Below, piece by piece: positions 45,633 through 57,581 of a stretch of DNA of 64,000 bases. Location of the stretch: NCBI GenBank assembly GCA_015178975.1, contig WHVD01000011.1, positions 496,001 to 560,000 of the forward strand, read 5' to 3'. Made by a program: the position numbers and the translations under genes. Below the pieces are notes generated by a model. The model worked only from the letters and a program-made list of their open reading frames with translations, made no database searches and was not told the DNA's origin. This DNA comes from Hysterangium stoloniferum. Taxonomy: Eukaryota; Basidiomycota; Agaricomycetes; Hysterangiales; Hysterangiaceae. The stretch's first letter is position 1. Each line of letters opens with the position of its first letter.

Positions 45633-45984
45633 CAGGCATTGTCTTATGTAGGATTTAATGATATTACGGACACAACTCGAATCCCTTTTTGTATAGTAGG
45701 AGATCATCCCTTGTCTACAGGTAGTTTAGCAATATTCAGACTGATATCAGACTGTGAAATGTTGAGCATCGCGTGATTTGTGTGGTGCAGATACAGTAAA
45801 ACGCATTAAAAACATGGACGATTGGATGCTGGGAGACTGATGGTATGGTTGATGAGTGATGTAATAATGGAAAAATGAAGAGAAAAAGGTGGGAAATGCA
45901 CAGGATATGATTCAATGAAAGTTGACAATAGTTACAAAACAACGTTGATATAAACTCTTTGAATGTCCCAGATGAAATGCAGCT

Positions 45985-47235
45985 TCATGAACCATGCGGA
46001 GTCGGCTGCTGTAACGGTGTTGATTGCGGTGTACCTGAACCCTACACAAGATAAATTTAGAACGCAAGTCGTAACACAAGATGTGTCATAGCTCACTATT
46101 CGGCGCTTCTTTTGCGGTCGGGCTATGGCCGGCCCAGGCGTTGGTGGCTGCTGCGACTCCGAGTCTAGTCCTCGCTTTACTCCTCGCTTCTCGCTTCCAG
46201 GAGTTACGATCCCATTAGTCTGTGCGGGGCGTCCCGGGTGTGTAGAAGTTGGGGTTGTGCGTGTCGTAGTAACAGAAGGATTCGGTGTCAATTCAGCTCG
46301 CTGACCGGCTGCCTTTGGGGTGCCAGGATGTGGCGAAGCACGTGCGCTGGCTGGAGGCTTAGCCTTTGCCGTAGGTGTTGCTGAAACATTTCGAGCAGGC
46401 TGGCCCGGGGTGCCGGCTGCTCGAGGGGTAGAGACAACTCTTGGCGTCGAAACGGAAGAACCAGACGCATGCGCCTGTTGCTGTAGTAAGACTCGCTGCC
46501 GTTCTTCTTTTTCGGCTTTCCGCCGTTCCCTCTGACAACAACGTGTAAGTAGATAAGTATTTGCCGTGGTAATAGCGAATAATATACCTTCAATCGTTTG
46601 GCTTCCTTCTCTTTTGGATCTGTTCCTTCGAGTGTGGCCTTGTTGTAAGTAGGTAGACCAGTTGGTGTGACATGGAAACCCTCGCGCAAAGTCTTCAAAT
46701 CAAGAGTATGTATTTGGGCCTTTTGTTTCGGAGGTGCACCCATAAGGGTTTGGAAATAAGTATCCTTCTTCATGGAATGCTTTCCTATGGTTTTTCAACC
46801 TTAGTCATTTTCCTGAGACAGTAGGCGCAAACACATAACATACCTGGGGCACGCTTTATAAGATGTTTATAGGATTCCCTCTTTTTCTTCTTCTCCCCCC
46901 CACCGCCTTCTTCCTCTACATCACGTTCATGATTGATAAGAGGGCTAGGCAGAACCTCTTTTCCCTTGCCTTTACCCTTTATTGAATCGGGCTCGAGTAA
47001 AGGGCGGACGTGCGGTCTGACGTATTTGTCATAGGCAGGGTGAAGGTTGAACACTGAAAGAAGATCCTGCGTGCTATGAAGGTGCTGTTTTGGTCGTGGA
47101 AAAGCTAAAGTATCTCGATAAGTAGTAAAAACTAGGATATTGGAATGAGTGCTCACGCTGTGGCGCTGGGAAGATAGTTGGTGGCAGGCTAGAAGGGCCC
47201 GCTAGTGGAACGGATGGCGAGTCCAATGAGTCCAT
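45985..47235 (-). CDS. Probable Mediator subunit 19 (Med19/Rox3-like)
   Basis: Five exons (47235-47157, 47104-46844, 46784-46588, 46531-46098, 46041-45985 or within a base) read in phase. The central conserved part (LLSVFNLHPAYDKYVRPHVR, then SYKHLIKRAPGKHSMKKDTY) fits the fungal Med19/Rox3 pattern of a YVRP motif followed by a pGKH segment. It is followed by a lysine/arginine-rich coiled stretch (KEKEAKRLKERRKAEKEERQ) and a Pro/Thr-rich basic tail with PQKKRRI, a likely nuclear signal. Med19 sits in the head/hook of Mediator and links activators to RNA polymerase II. Assignment rests on motif memory, so moderate confidence. Confidence 0.65.
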
Positions 47236-49446
47236 TCTTTCGAGAACGGGATTGTAGGAGAGTGGAAACGACTGTGTCGCTCCTGGTCGTGGCGGCGGTA
47301 AAGGAACAAAGGCCTTTAGTCTTTTCGAAGTCCGCTTTACTGTTCGCTCTTCACCAGATAGTCACGGCTCACTTCTCACACGATCGTATCTAGTAACGTC
47401 TATTAACCATTCTCTATTGTCTCTGCCATCTCTAGCTAATGAGATTTTTTCAAAGACTTGTATCCTATCCTTTTCTCAAATTTTGTCAGATCGTCTAAGG
47501 GGAAGGTGGCCCCTTGATGGCATCAGTCCTCCGCATGCGTAGCGAAACCCTCACACGAAAGACCACGTTTGTGGTTGCGATGTAATCGATGTACTGCTCA
47601 TCTCGGAGCCAAGTTGTTATCTTCGGCGCTATATCTTAACTTTTCCCAGGGAACCAAGACGACAATCGTCGGATTGCACAAATTGCCAACATTCTATATA
47701 GTGTTATTCGAAATAACATCAGTATCGGCGAGCATTACGAGTCGTGGTCTTAGTTTTATCTCCAAGACATTATTGCTCGCCGCGTACAATAGAATCTACG
47801 TTTGATGTAGACAGGCACGTTGGCGACGTATACGGCCAAGATTACTCGACATGGTTACTCGAAACCAAAACGCAAGCTAAAGACTCCAAATGTCATTTCT
47901 TGGACGAACATGTCAATCAAGGCTTGATTTTGCCCTCAGGAATAATATCGGTCAGATTGCGCGTGTTATACGTTACTTGTTATATTCTTCTGTAATTGTG
48001 AGATATTTATAAGGACGCGGAACCATATAGCATAGGCAAACGTATACTACAAAGATTGTTTTATCCGAGGTGAGCACGAGAGAGCCATTTCATATCGATG
48101 GTGCCACGTATTTAGGAGCGTTGCTAAAGCGTCGATTTGGCCATACGCTACACACTTTTAGAGCAATAACACGAGTGCCGTTCTCCCTCCATGGAACTAT
48201 TTGTGAGTCATGTATATCTATTCTTAATTCAAGTTATCTCAGAGGTTTCATCATGGATGAAAAGGTTCCGCCCAGTATGTCGTCGCTTTATAGCCCATGT
48301 ATATACGTTTTGAGCACTTCAGGGTTCGGTCAAGTTTTAGATTTAACGTTGCATACTAGATTGTAGTATTACATAGTGGTTATTTAGCGAGAGCTTGAAG
48401 CTGTCGCTACTGCATCAAGTTCAATCTCCGAGTTGGCGTATAAGGTGTATGCACCTAGACGCAGCAACTTCAGTCTTTGTCATGTCATTCCTTACTGCTC
48501 GTATGTTCATTCTCGAAGCCACGAAGGACCACTAATATGTGATATCATAAACAGTGTTACCTTCAGCTCCGGGACTCCTCCCAAAATGGCAACTTTTCGT
48601 GTCTGGGATGGCATTCTTAAACAGTGCTCAGAACCTGTACACGCTCAGTTTGACGCGTCGTATATATACACAAGCGCCTCAAGAAGGTTTGTGCGGAGCA
48701 TCTCTGGTTTTATAGGTCCATTTGAGCATCGCAGAGCAGTTACGGGCCTTCAATCGCGCACATTCGCCATCTGGACGTTTACTGCCGCAATAATTCGCAT
48801 CTACTGCGCATACCACATTAATGAGAAAACGTGAGATGGAACTGGCATTTAGCAGGAAAGGAGGCTCACGGTGCTCTCAGTATCTATGATGTTGCAATTT
48901 GGTCTTATGTAGCCGCTTTGGCTCATTTTGCATCCGAGTGGTTACTCTTCCGCTCCGCCAACTTCGGTGCGGGCCTTCTAGGACCTTTGATCGTTGCACG
49001 TAGGTCTTGTTTTTCAAACAGGATGAGTATCTTGTCTGATTTTTCATAATAGCTGTGTCTTTGTTCTGGATGGTGAACCAATATGACTTCTATATCAAGA
49101 TATGAAGTTGACATCAAGGAACGCTTTTAACCCGGGGCAGCTGTTTTGGCTTTTTGATAACATTTTTACAGCAAAGATAACTACACAAATAATCTAAAAA
49201 AGTCTGTTGGCCACAGCAAGCTCGGTTTGAGTGTTTGAAATGACGATCAATATACTCAATAGAACAAGGAGCAACGTGTGAAATCGGAAAACGTGAAAAC
49301 TCCAAAGGCATTTTACTTTCCTGGGTGTTTTGCCTTTCGAAAGCAAGATGCGAGTGAGAGACTTACTCTGACAGTCCATCTTATTCGCATCAATATCGGT
49401 ACATTTCCGCTGCGATGCTATATTGTAATTGAACATTTTAATACAG
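47236..49446. other. Gene-free stretch, 2.2 kb
   Basis: The longest gene-free gap in the genic half. The plus strand has frames of 80-130 codons (48,070-48,366; 48,433-48,834), but they carry no family motif and no plausible splice chain. No repeat, LTR or RNA gene was recognised. It could hold a non-coding RNA, a decayed gene or a long promoter. Confidence 0.4.
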
Positions 49447-51205
49447 TCAATTGGTAGCATCGTCAGCGTCAAGAAGAAACTCTTGAATCTCTCCTTTCAT
49501 TTCCTGTCGCCTCTGACGGCTCCCAGAAGCCTGCAGATTTTCTGAAACCCACATTGGTAAAGGAACTTGATGGATTTGGTCACCAAGTGACGATGTCTTT
49601 CGAGAGCCACGGCTGCTACGACTGATGAGTGTGGTGTGGCAAGCATAACATAGGTATGGTGAAAGTAGGAGGCTATCCTCTGTCAAAGTGTCACTTGGTT
49701 CGAGCGGAGCGTCTGTTGAAATTTCTTCATTGTCTCGCAGAGCATTGCGAATCGATATTCGCTCTTTCCATTCCCGTATGCCCGGTTGAGCAGGTCTCGA
49801 ATAATGCAATCAATCCAAGTTGCAGGAACAATGCATGCATATATGTGATAATTCACCTTTCGCAAAGGACGCACTTTTCTCCAGTCGTATTTGAAACCAG
49901 CTTGTTACAAGTTCGTACGATCGCGCTGACAGTGGATGGATAGTCGCGCTCTAAACCGAATATGAAATCTTGATGAAAAACATTAAAATAGACTTCTCAT
50001 GACCAACGGTGACTCACTTGCCTTTCGTAAGACTGCCGATACTCTCTTTGCCATTGCTAGGTGTTGATAGCATTCGTTTATTCCCAATCACAGAGAGGTT
50101 CCGCCAACGCAAATACGCCGCACACTCTTTCATGGTGACTTCTCGTAGAGGTCGCACAAGTCGCACAATCCCTCCATCGGGCGCTATCAACTCCTCGCCC
50201 TTTTCCATACCAATTGTATAACCTGCTCCGCCGGCAACAGCGTTGATGAGACTAACACTTAAACTGGTGAGGCTGGTTCCTAGTACGAGGTGTGAGCAAT
50301 CATGGGCACGTGCGCTACGATGTAAAATTAGTCGAATCAGAGTGGAAATGGCGCTTTGATGTGACGTTGCGGTAGGGAGAGATGAAAGATATGCCTTTAA
50401 CTGATGCAGGGGAGTTGCAGCACTAGGACGCTTCAAGACGGGCAGATCTGTAGCAAATTAGGACGATACAGGTTTTGTGGCATGGACGAACCTTCATTAG
50501 ATAGGTCGACAACAGCGTCATCTCCGTTTAAGAAGGCGTCTTCAAGCCGCAAAGGTAAAAATTCAAAATCCCCCTTATAGCTTTCCAGAGCCGCTTCCAC
50601 CTCTGCGGTTCTATCCGCTGCCTGAAAACGCTTAGTTTGATCTGAGATATACAATACAATTAACACACATCTGGATATGCACCCCCGCACTCGATGTAGC
50701 ATATGATAAGCCGGTTCCATGGTTTACCGCCTTTTTTGGGGTGTTGTTTACCACCTTTACCTACTGCCTGATCCACTGGGGTTAAATAAGAGAGCCTAAG
50801 TAGATCCAACAGCACTGTAGATCCAAGACCTCCAGAATAACCGATAAGCAGGTTTCCGGCAGCCTTCAGGGAGCCTCTTAATGGAGCATTCTCATTTGAC
50901 GGATTGACGGTAGGATCGAGAACTCCACGAAATTTAGTTTTAATGAGAGCTGGAAAACATTCTCTATTGAAGATATGGGACATTGGAGTCAATTTATATC
51001 CTTAGAAACAGGTCAGCCTACTTGCAGTAGACAGCATGTCGAATTATAATGCGACCACGATTAGTTTTGCACTTGATACAGATGCCCTTCTCCGCGACTC
51101 TACGACGTCCTAGTGGCGAATACGAATATAATAAGATGGCAGAGGATATGTATACTCACTAGGCATCACCGACTCGGTAGAATCTGGGGCATTCTCGCAG
51201 GACAT
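49447..51205 (-). CDS. CTU2: Cytoplasmic tRNA 2-thiolation protein 2 (Ctu2/Ncs2)
   Basis: Partner of Ctu1/Ncs6 in the thiolation of wobble uridine (s2U34) in tRNA-Lys, -Glu and -Gln. The start at 51205 gives MSCENAPDSTESVMP; exons 1 and 2 are 51205-51160 and 51109-51022. The N-terminal zinc site is made by CIKC and CKEC around two exon joints. A PP-loop-like ATPase motif follows (LLIGYSGGLGSTVLLDLLRL), as does a late VLGTSLTSLSVSLINAVAGG block. The C-terminal region has a second cysteine pair (KCVLCERP) and a YLCYACHTTL segment, the paired zinc ribbon of the family. It ends at 49447. It is divergent from the fusion gene with 133 bp between starts. Confidence 0.88.
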
Positions 51206-51338
51206 GTCCACACAACGTCCTGAATAGACGCCACCATATAATTAGACAGAAGGCTTAACTAATATTGCGCCATCGCGACTCTCCAAGCATAAAGTAGCGC
51301 TCTTATGTCAAATTCGTTCGACTGAGCATACTTTGAGC

Positions 51339-54300
51339 ATGGTGAACTTACAGTCTGCTCATAGTCTCCCTACTCCTGCACCAGACTCTCCAATTGCTAG
51401 GCGTCGGCCATACCACTTCTCGACACAGTGTGCTACCGTCGAGAACCCGTCTCAGAAGGACCAGTATGGCTCTAGCTCCGTGCCAATATACCAAACCGCA
51501 ACGTTCAAGGGAATGAACGGAGAGTACGACTATTCGCGCAGTGGAAACCCTACAAGAAGCCATTTAGGTGCGCATTCATGATGTCTTTTGCGCGCTATTG
51601 GACCAAATGTGGCCTTGTCAGAGCACCATCTCGCCAAAATATCCTCTGCTCAGCATGCCTTTGCGGTATCTTCTGGAATGGCCGCTTTGGACGTTATTAT
51701 TCGACTCTTAAAACCTGGAGACGAGGTTATTGCGGGTGACGATTTGTATGGAGGCACAAATCGTCTCCTGGCGTATGTCAAGGACCATGGTGGAATCATT
51801 GTCCACCATGTTGATACCACGAACCCGGCTGCTGTCTACCCTTACATTAATCCGGAGAAAACAGCCATGGTTCTTCTAGAGAGCCCCACAAACCCACTAC
51901 TAAAGATTGTAGATCTTGCGACCATAGCGCGCAATGTACATGAGCGAGCTCCAAATGCCGTTATTGTTGTGGATAATACCATGATGAGCCCATATCTCCA
52001 ACGGCCGTTGGAACACGATGCAGATATCGTATACGATAGTGGAACCAAATATCTCAGCGGCCATCACGATCTCATGGCTGGTGTGATTACTTGCAACCGT
52101 GATGATTTGTCGAAGGTATTCAATTAAAAGTTGTGCTTATTCCTAGCCAGCTCACAAAGGACCTCTTCAGCGCATTGCTTTCACGATAAATGCTTCCGGC
52201 AATGCGCTCACGCCTTTCGACTCATTCCTGTTGCTAAGGGGCATCAAAACGCTTGCTATTCGCATGGATCGTCAGCAGTTGTCCGCTATTCGTGTAGCTC
52301 AGTACCTCGAAAAGCTTGGATTCAAGGTGCATTATCCAGGCCTGTCTAATCATAGGCAAAGAGACGTGCACGAAAAATTAGCAAACGGTGCTGGTGCCGT
52401 TTTGAGCTTTGAGACAGGTGATAAGGACTTGAGTTCCAGGATTGTTGGTAGCACTAGATTATGGGGGATCAGTGTCAGCTTTGGCGCTGTGAATTCGCTC
52501 ATCAGCATGCCGTGTATTATGTCGTATGTGCCGCATTATTCGTTGTTTCGTCACCGCTCATTGCCACGCATCCTCAAGACATGCATCCATCGATGCTAAG
52601 ACAAGAGAGGCTAGGGGTCTTCCGGAAGATTTGATTAGGTTATGTGTTGGTATCGAAGATCCAACAGATCTTATTGACGACTTGGAACATGCTATGGTTG
52701 AAGCTGGCGCTATCACATTACTGGAGGACGGCGGATACACTGTCAACCGACAAGGTGGCATGAAAAGAGCTTTGCAAAAGCTAGAGAGTGCCGCATCTAA
52801 AGTTGCCTCAGACAGTGAGGCTCATCCGTGGTTTGTTTCTGCCCCAGGCAAAGTTATCTTATTCGGGGAGCATGCTGTTGTCCATGGTGTGGTAAGTAAA
52901 TCCTATTGAGTCCGGCACTTATTAACATACGAATCTTAGACGGCGGTTGCGGCATCTGTTGACCTCCGTTGTTATGGTCTCGTCCATCCCAGGAACGATG
53001 GAAAAGTCAGCATTCATCTTCCTGATATAGAGCACTTTTCGCACACGTGGGATGTGATGAATCTACCTTGGGATTCAGTTACAGTCGTGCGTCGTGGCCA
53101 CCATCATGGCCCATCGTTAGACCAAAAACTCGTGGAGGCGATTATTTCACGATCGTTGCCTGAAAGTCTGAAAAGCGAGGGATCTCGTGCACGAGCCGCC
53201 ACTATTGCGTTTTTATATCTATATATGACTTTGGCTGATGATACAGCCAAGTGAGTGAGAGAACTATTTGTAATATTGCACACTTCATGATTTTTTTTTC
53301 TTTTTACAGACCAGCTTGCGATTTTACTGCTCGATCAGTACAGCCTATCGGTGCCGGTCTGGGTTCATCAGCATCGTATTCCACCTGTCTCGCCACTGCG
53401 CTCCTTCTCATTCACCAACGAATCACTGTTCCTCCGCTTCCTGTGCCAACGCGACCTGCCGATCTTAAGCTGGGTGATGTGAGTCACTCGCATGTATCAC
53501 ACCAGGGACGTCGGGCTATTCCGCCAACCACAGCAGAGGAGGTGAATCGTTGGGCATTTATTGGAGAGAAGGTCCTTCATGGTAACCCCAGTGGTGTTGA
53601 CAACGCTGCTGCTGTATTTGGAGGCGCCATTGCGTTCACTAGGGATGGATTCGGACGCAAACCAGGAATGGTACAACTTCAAGGGTGATTACCTTCATTT
53701 CCTTTGTCATTCATGTAGCCTTGACAATTTACTGTAAGATTCAAATCTGTGAAGTTCCTTCTCACCGATTCCAAAGTAGGACGGAATACCAAACTATTAG
53801 TGGAGGGAGTAGCCAAGAAAAAACATCAGGTGGGTAGACATTTCAACAAAAAAACTCCTCTCCTTCACATTACTTTACAATTAGGAACCTGAGGTTGTAG
53901 GAGAAATTTTGGATTCAATCCAGAATATTAGTGAAGAAGCACAGCGAGCATTATCAGATCCTGAACTTCCCCGGTCTACTCTTACATCTGCCCTTTGTGT
54001 GCGTTTAGCCCCTTTTCCCCAGTTTTTCTTGAGGCGAATTAATCAAATAACAGTCATTGATTCAAGAAAATCATGCCCACCTGGTAGCGCTTGGGGTTTC
54101 ACATCCGGCATTGGAGAGTATTCGAAGCACAACAGCCGCTCCCGAGTATGGTCTCAGTACAAAGTTGACAGGTGCTGGGGGAGGGGGATGTGCTGTGACA
54201 CTTGTGCCCGATAGTAAGTGCATTATGTTTGTTTTCTGACAGTCGTTCCTGATCAGTGAGCCCCAGATTTCCCCGAATCGTCTCTGAAATCCCTTACCGA

Positions 54301-54547
54301 AACTTTGGTACAAAAGGGGTATGTGCCTTATATTACTTCAGTTGGCGGGAGCGGGCTTGGCATACTGGCTCCTTATCTACCTGAATCTGATCATTCGCCC
54401 TTCACACCACCTGAGACACCATCACCGGACGGAAGTTCCGATGGTTCAGGAGACGAGCTTCAATCGTTGAGAGAAACGTTTGCAACTAGGTCGCGCGATG
54501 TGTTGGCTGAATGGGCGACGCAGAGAGGAAAGTGGTTGTATGTATAA
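51339..54547 (+). CDS. STR3-ERG12: Fusion: cystathionine beta-lyase plus mevalonate kinase
   Basis: Ten exons (51339-51567, 51622-52115, 52171-52523, 52579-52891, 52940-53250, 53310-53684, 53739-53829, 53885-53998, 54054-54213, 54267-54547) form one frame of 2721 nt and 906 residues. Residues 1 to about 440 are a Cys/Met-metabolism PLP enzyme: AFAVSSGMAALDVIIRLLKP, the PLP lysine in DSGTKYLSGHHD and a MSHASI block. It would cleave cystathionine to homocysteine. From about 442 on it is a GHMP kinase: SAPGKVILFGEHAVVHGV, PIGAGLGSSASYS and KLTGAGGGGCAVTL, the three mevalonate-kinase motifs, phosphorylating mevalonate for sterol synthesis. The join lies in exon 4 with no stop and almost no linker. 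A separate kinase start at the internal ATG (residue 420) is conceivable but has no promoter gap. Confidence 0.88.
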
Positions 54548-54807
54548 TTAAGCAGTACATAAAAAGGCAGATGTGCTTGCGGAATTTCAACCATTCCTCG
54601 ATCAGCACTATATTCTTAGTAGCAGTGATACCTCAATCGTCGTTTATTTAATAGCTCTTACCAATAGATAATTTGAGGACATATTACCTTTCAGTCACTC
54701 TAAATTTGCTGAAAGTTCCGTGGAAGCCGATCACCTGTCCACGCCTTGATCATTCGTTCATAACGTTTTGAGTTGGCCTGCGTTCTTTCATTGCGCTAAC
54801 CTATGGG

Positions 54808-57104
54808 ATGTCACCAATAAATGGAAACTTGGACCATTTGATACCCATTACTCCTACCCCGACATACCAACAGGCTATTCGTGTTGAATCGAAGAAGAAC
54901 ACAATCCTGCATAGTCATGGTCGAAGACCATGGTACGTGCTTTCATTTATCACAGTAATAAGAAGTATTCAAGTTTCTCTAAAGGTACGGGGAAGACGGC
55001 CTTCCATTTTCTGATGCCTTCGTCATTGGAATTGCAGGTAATTCGTCGCGAGCTTAAGGAGGGATGCAAATGTTCATTTAGACCCTTTCCCTATAGGTGG
55101 TTCAGGCAGTGGGAAGGTGGGACATTTGTATCACGTTGTATAAGACTGCTCCTGAGTACTGTCTTGCATTTATTTAGACACACGTCGCTCAACAGATCAT
55201 TGAATCCTTAGGATATCTCCCCACTGTTGCTATTATCTCACAGGTGATGTCGTCATCTGCTTCTCATAAATATATATATTAATACACCCACAGGACAGTT
55301 TCTATAAAGTTCATTCACCTGAAGACCTGGAGCTTGCATTCGCGAATCAGTATGATTTCGATCACCCCAATGCAATAGACATGCCTTTGTTTGCTTCTGT
55401 GCGTTTTCCTGGACTGTAGACAATGAGCCGCATTGATATCCAGTCTATTATAGTGTTTGAGCGATCTCAAAGCATGCAAGCAAACTAATATACCCGTCTA
55501 TTCGTTTTCGGAGCACCAAAGATTGCCTGAGACAAAATATCTTTATGGTGCTACTATCATTATTGTCGAAGGCATTTTGGTACTTCAAGACCCAGCAATG
55601 CGTGCGCTTTATGATCTCAAGGTCAGCCATGCTCAATGTCTTTATCTTGCAGAATGACATATTCCGTAGATTTTTGTCCAATGTGATTCCGATCTTATGC
55701 TGGCCCGTCGGATTCGCCGTGACGTCCAAGAACGGGGAAGAGACATGGAAGGAATACTTGACCAGTATGTTGGACTATGGTAACCATGTTAATTGGTACC
55801 GGCGATATTCAGGCATGTTACAGGTACCTTCGCTTTGTCAAGCCGTCGTACGATAATTTCGTTGTCCCGTCTTCTAAATATGCCGATATAGTATGTTCGC
55901 GGTCACATATTACCTGACAATTGGCTGAAGTTATGTGGAAGATAGTTCCCGGGTTGGATAATGCAGTCGCCATCGACCTCATAAGCACACACATACGTCG
56001 GAAACTCAAAGAGCGCTGTGTGCACATAAGGCCAAAGATAGCTCGTGGACTTTCGGGCTTTAAGCCGGAATCACAGAATCCAGGATGTGCTATGGACTGG
56101 TTAAACATCACCGTTCTTGAGAAGACACCACAACTAAACGTAAGTCCTTTCCACTCGAAATATTTTTTGAATAACAGCCATCCAGGCAATTTGTACCATT
56201 CTCCGGGATAAGACGACTAGTAACACGGATTTTATTTTCTATGCTGATCGGCTTGCGACTTTTCTTGCTGAAAAGGCTATGGAGTTTCTCCCGTTCCGAC
56301 AGGCGACTGTGGAAACCCCAGTAGATGTTATGGCCGACGGGAAACAGCTAGATGCCACGGTTCGTTCTTAGCTTTACTGTCCTATTAGCATTTCATTCTC
56401 TAGCAGGCTGTATGCGGAGTGTCCATCTTGCGATCGTGAGTCATAACCGACGTTCTTTACAGCATAGTAACTAATTATAAACCAGTGGCGGACCTCTTGA
56501 ACGAGGCCTTCGGCGTGTTCTACGTGATGTTGCTATTGGTTCTCTCCTCATTCAAGCAGATCCTGAAACAAGCGAGCCGATGTTACTGCACTCCATGTTG
56601 CCAAATTCCATCAAGTTGCGCCATCTAGCTGAGACGTCATGGGTTTTCCTTTTGGATGCTCAAGTATGTCTCAGTGCAACATCTATAGAGAATCCGCTTT
56701 TGACAGAACTTATTAGATTGGTACGGCGGCTGCCGCCATGATGGCTATTCGCGTTCTTCTAGACCATGGTGTCCGTGAGGATAGAATAATCTTCATAGCA
56801 TTTATAGTTGCTCGTGATGGCGGGATCTCAGTCTTGCGACAGGCCTTCCCCCGTGTTCGAATAGTCACGGGTGCGGTGGATAATAGGCTGCAGATTGGCT
56901 GGGCAGATAACACAGATGGAGAGGGGAAGGGAAGGGATGTCTGGATAATTGGTAATTTCTCCCTGAGTGCTTACGAGGTAAATGCTAAACATTCCCTTAT
57001 CACGCAGAGCCTGGTATGGGTCAAATAGGTCTGTTATCGCTTTACCTTCAATTTTCATAAATCTTTACTGGAATTATTCTGAAGGAGATAGATATTACTT
57101 ATAG
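54808..57104 (+). CDS. URK1: Uridine kinase with C-terminal UPRT-like domain (Urk1 type)
   Basis: Salvage enzyme that phosphorylates uridine and cytidine; the C-terminal half resembles uracil phosphoribosyltransferase, as in fungal Urk1 and animal UCKL1. It starts at the ATG at 54808. The P-loop (IAGGSGSGKTHVAQQI) is assembled over three exons, one of them very short (GTGGTTCAGGCAGTGGGAAG at about 55,097-55,117). Then come [26 protein letters not shown] and [13 protein letters not shown] of the kinase, and [59 protein letters not shown] and PGMGQIGDRYYL of the UPRT-like part. The usual PRPP motif is altered (DAQIGTAAAA), so UPRT activity is doubtful, as in other members. The final intron restores the GDRYYL ending; stop at 57104. 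Confidence 0.88.
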
Positions 57105-57581
57105 CATTGTACTTTTATTCATAGTTAGGGATTTTCAAAGGAGTTCTCCGGGAAATACATGTGAATCGTATGATATAGGATCAGACGTTCCCCCTTCCTC
57201 CACACTGTAGTGCCACTGACTTTTTAAGCGGTGCGAATGGAGACGTCAAGTCCGACATCCGGGTCTGGATGGAATGAGTGATACATACAGGGGTACAAAT
57301 TTACGACGCTACGAACGGCGTATGTGCACGGCATGCAACCAGCATACAAGATAGGTTATGAAACAAAACAATGTAACGCAAACACTAAAGCAAAAGTGAC
57401 AACAAAGCGAGAATAGGTGTAAATAGTATGATGATCCTGGCATGCAATATTGATGGAGGTGGGGACTGCAGATTGTGTGAGGATAATCAAGGAGTATGAC
57501 CTGAGGTGAGAGCTATGAGGATAGGGATCAAACGTGAGGCATGTGAAGAAGTCGACACTTTCGCATGCCAAAATTAGGAAT
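57105..57581. other. Convergent 3' region of URK1 and cyclin B
   Basis: About 480 bp between two converging genes, with no further gene recognised; it would hold both 3' untranslated regions. Confidence 0.5.

Noticed and set aside
48433-48834. 133-codon plus-strand frame in the 2.2-kb gap
   Set aside because: No family motif, no splice partners and ordinary composition; kept only as part of the gap description.
54808-57104. Uridine kinase/UPRT as a novel fusion
   Set aside because: This domain pair is well known in fungal Urk1 and animal UCKL1.
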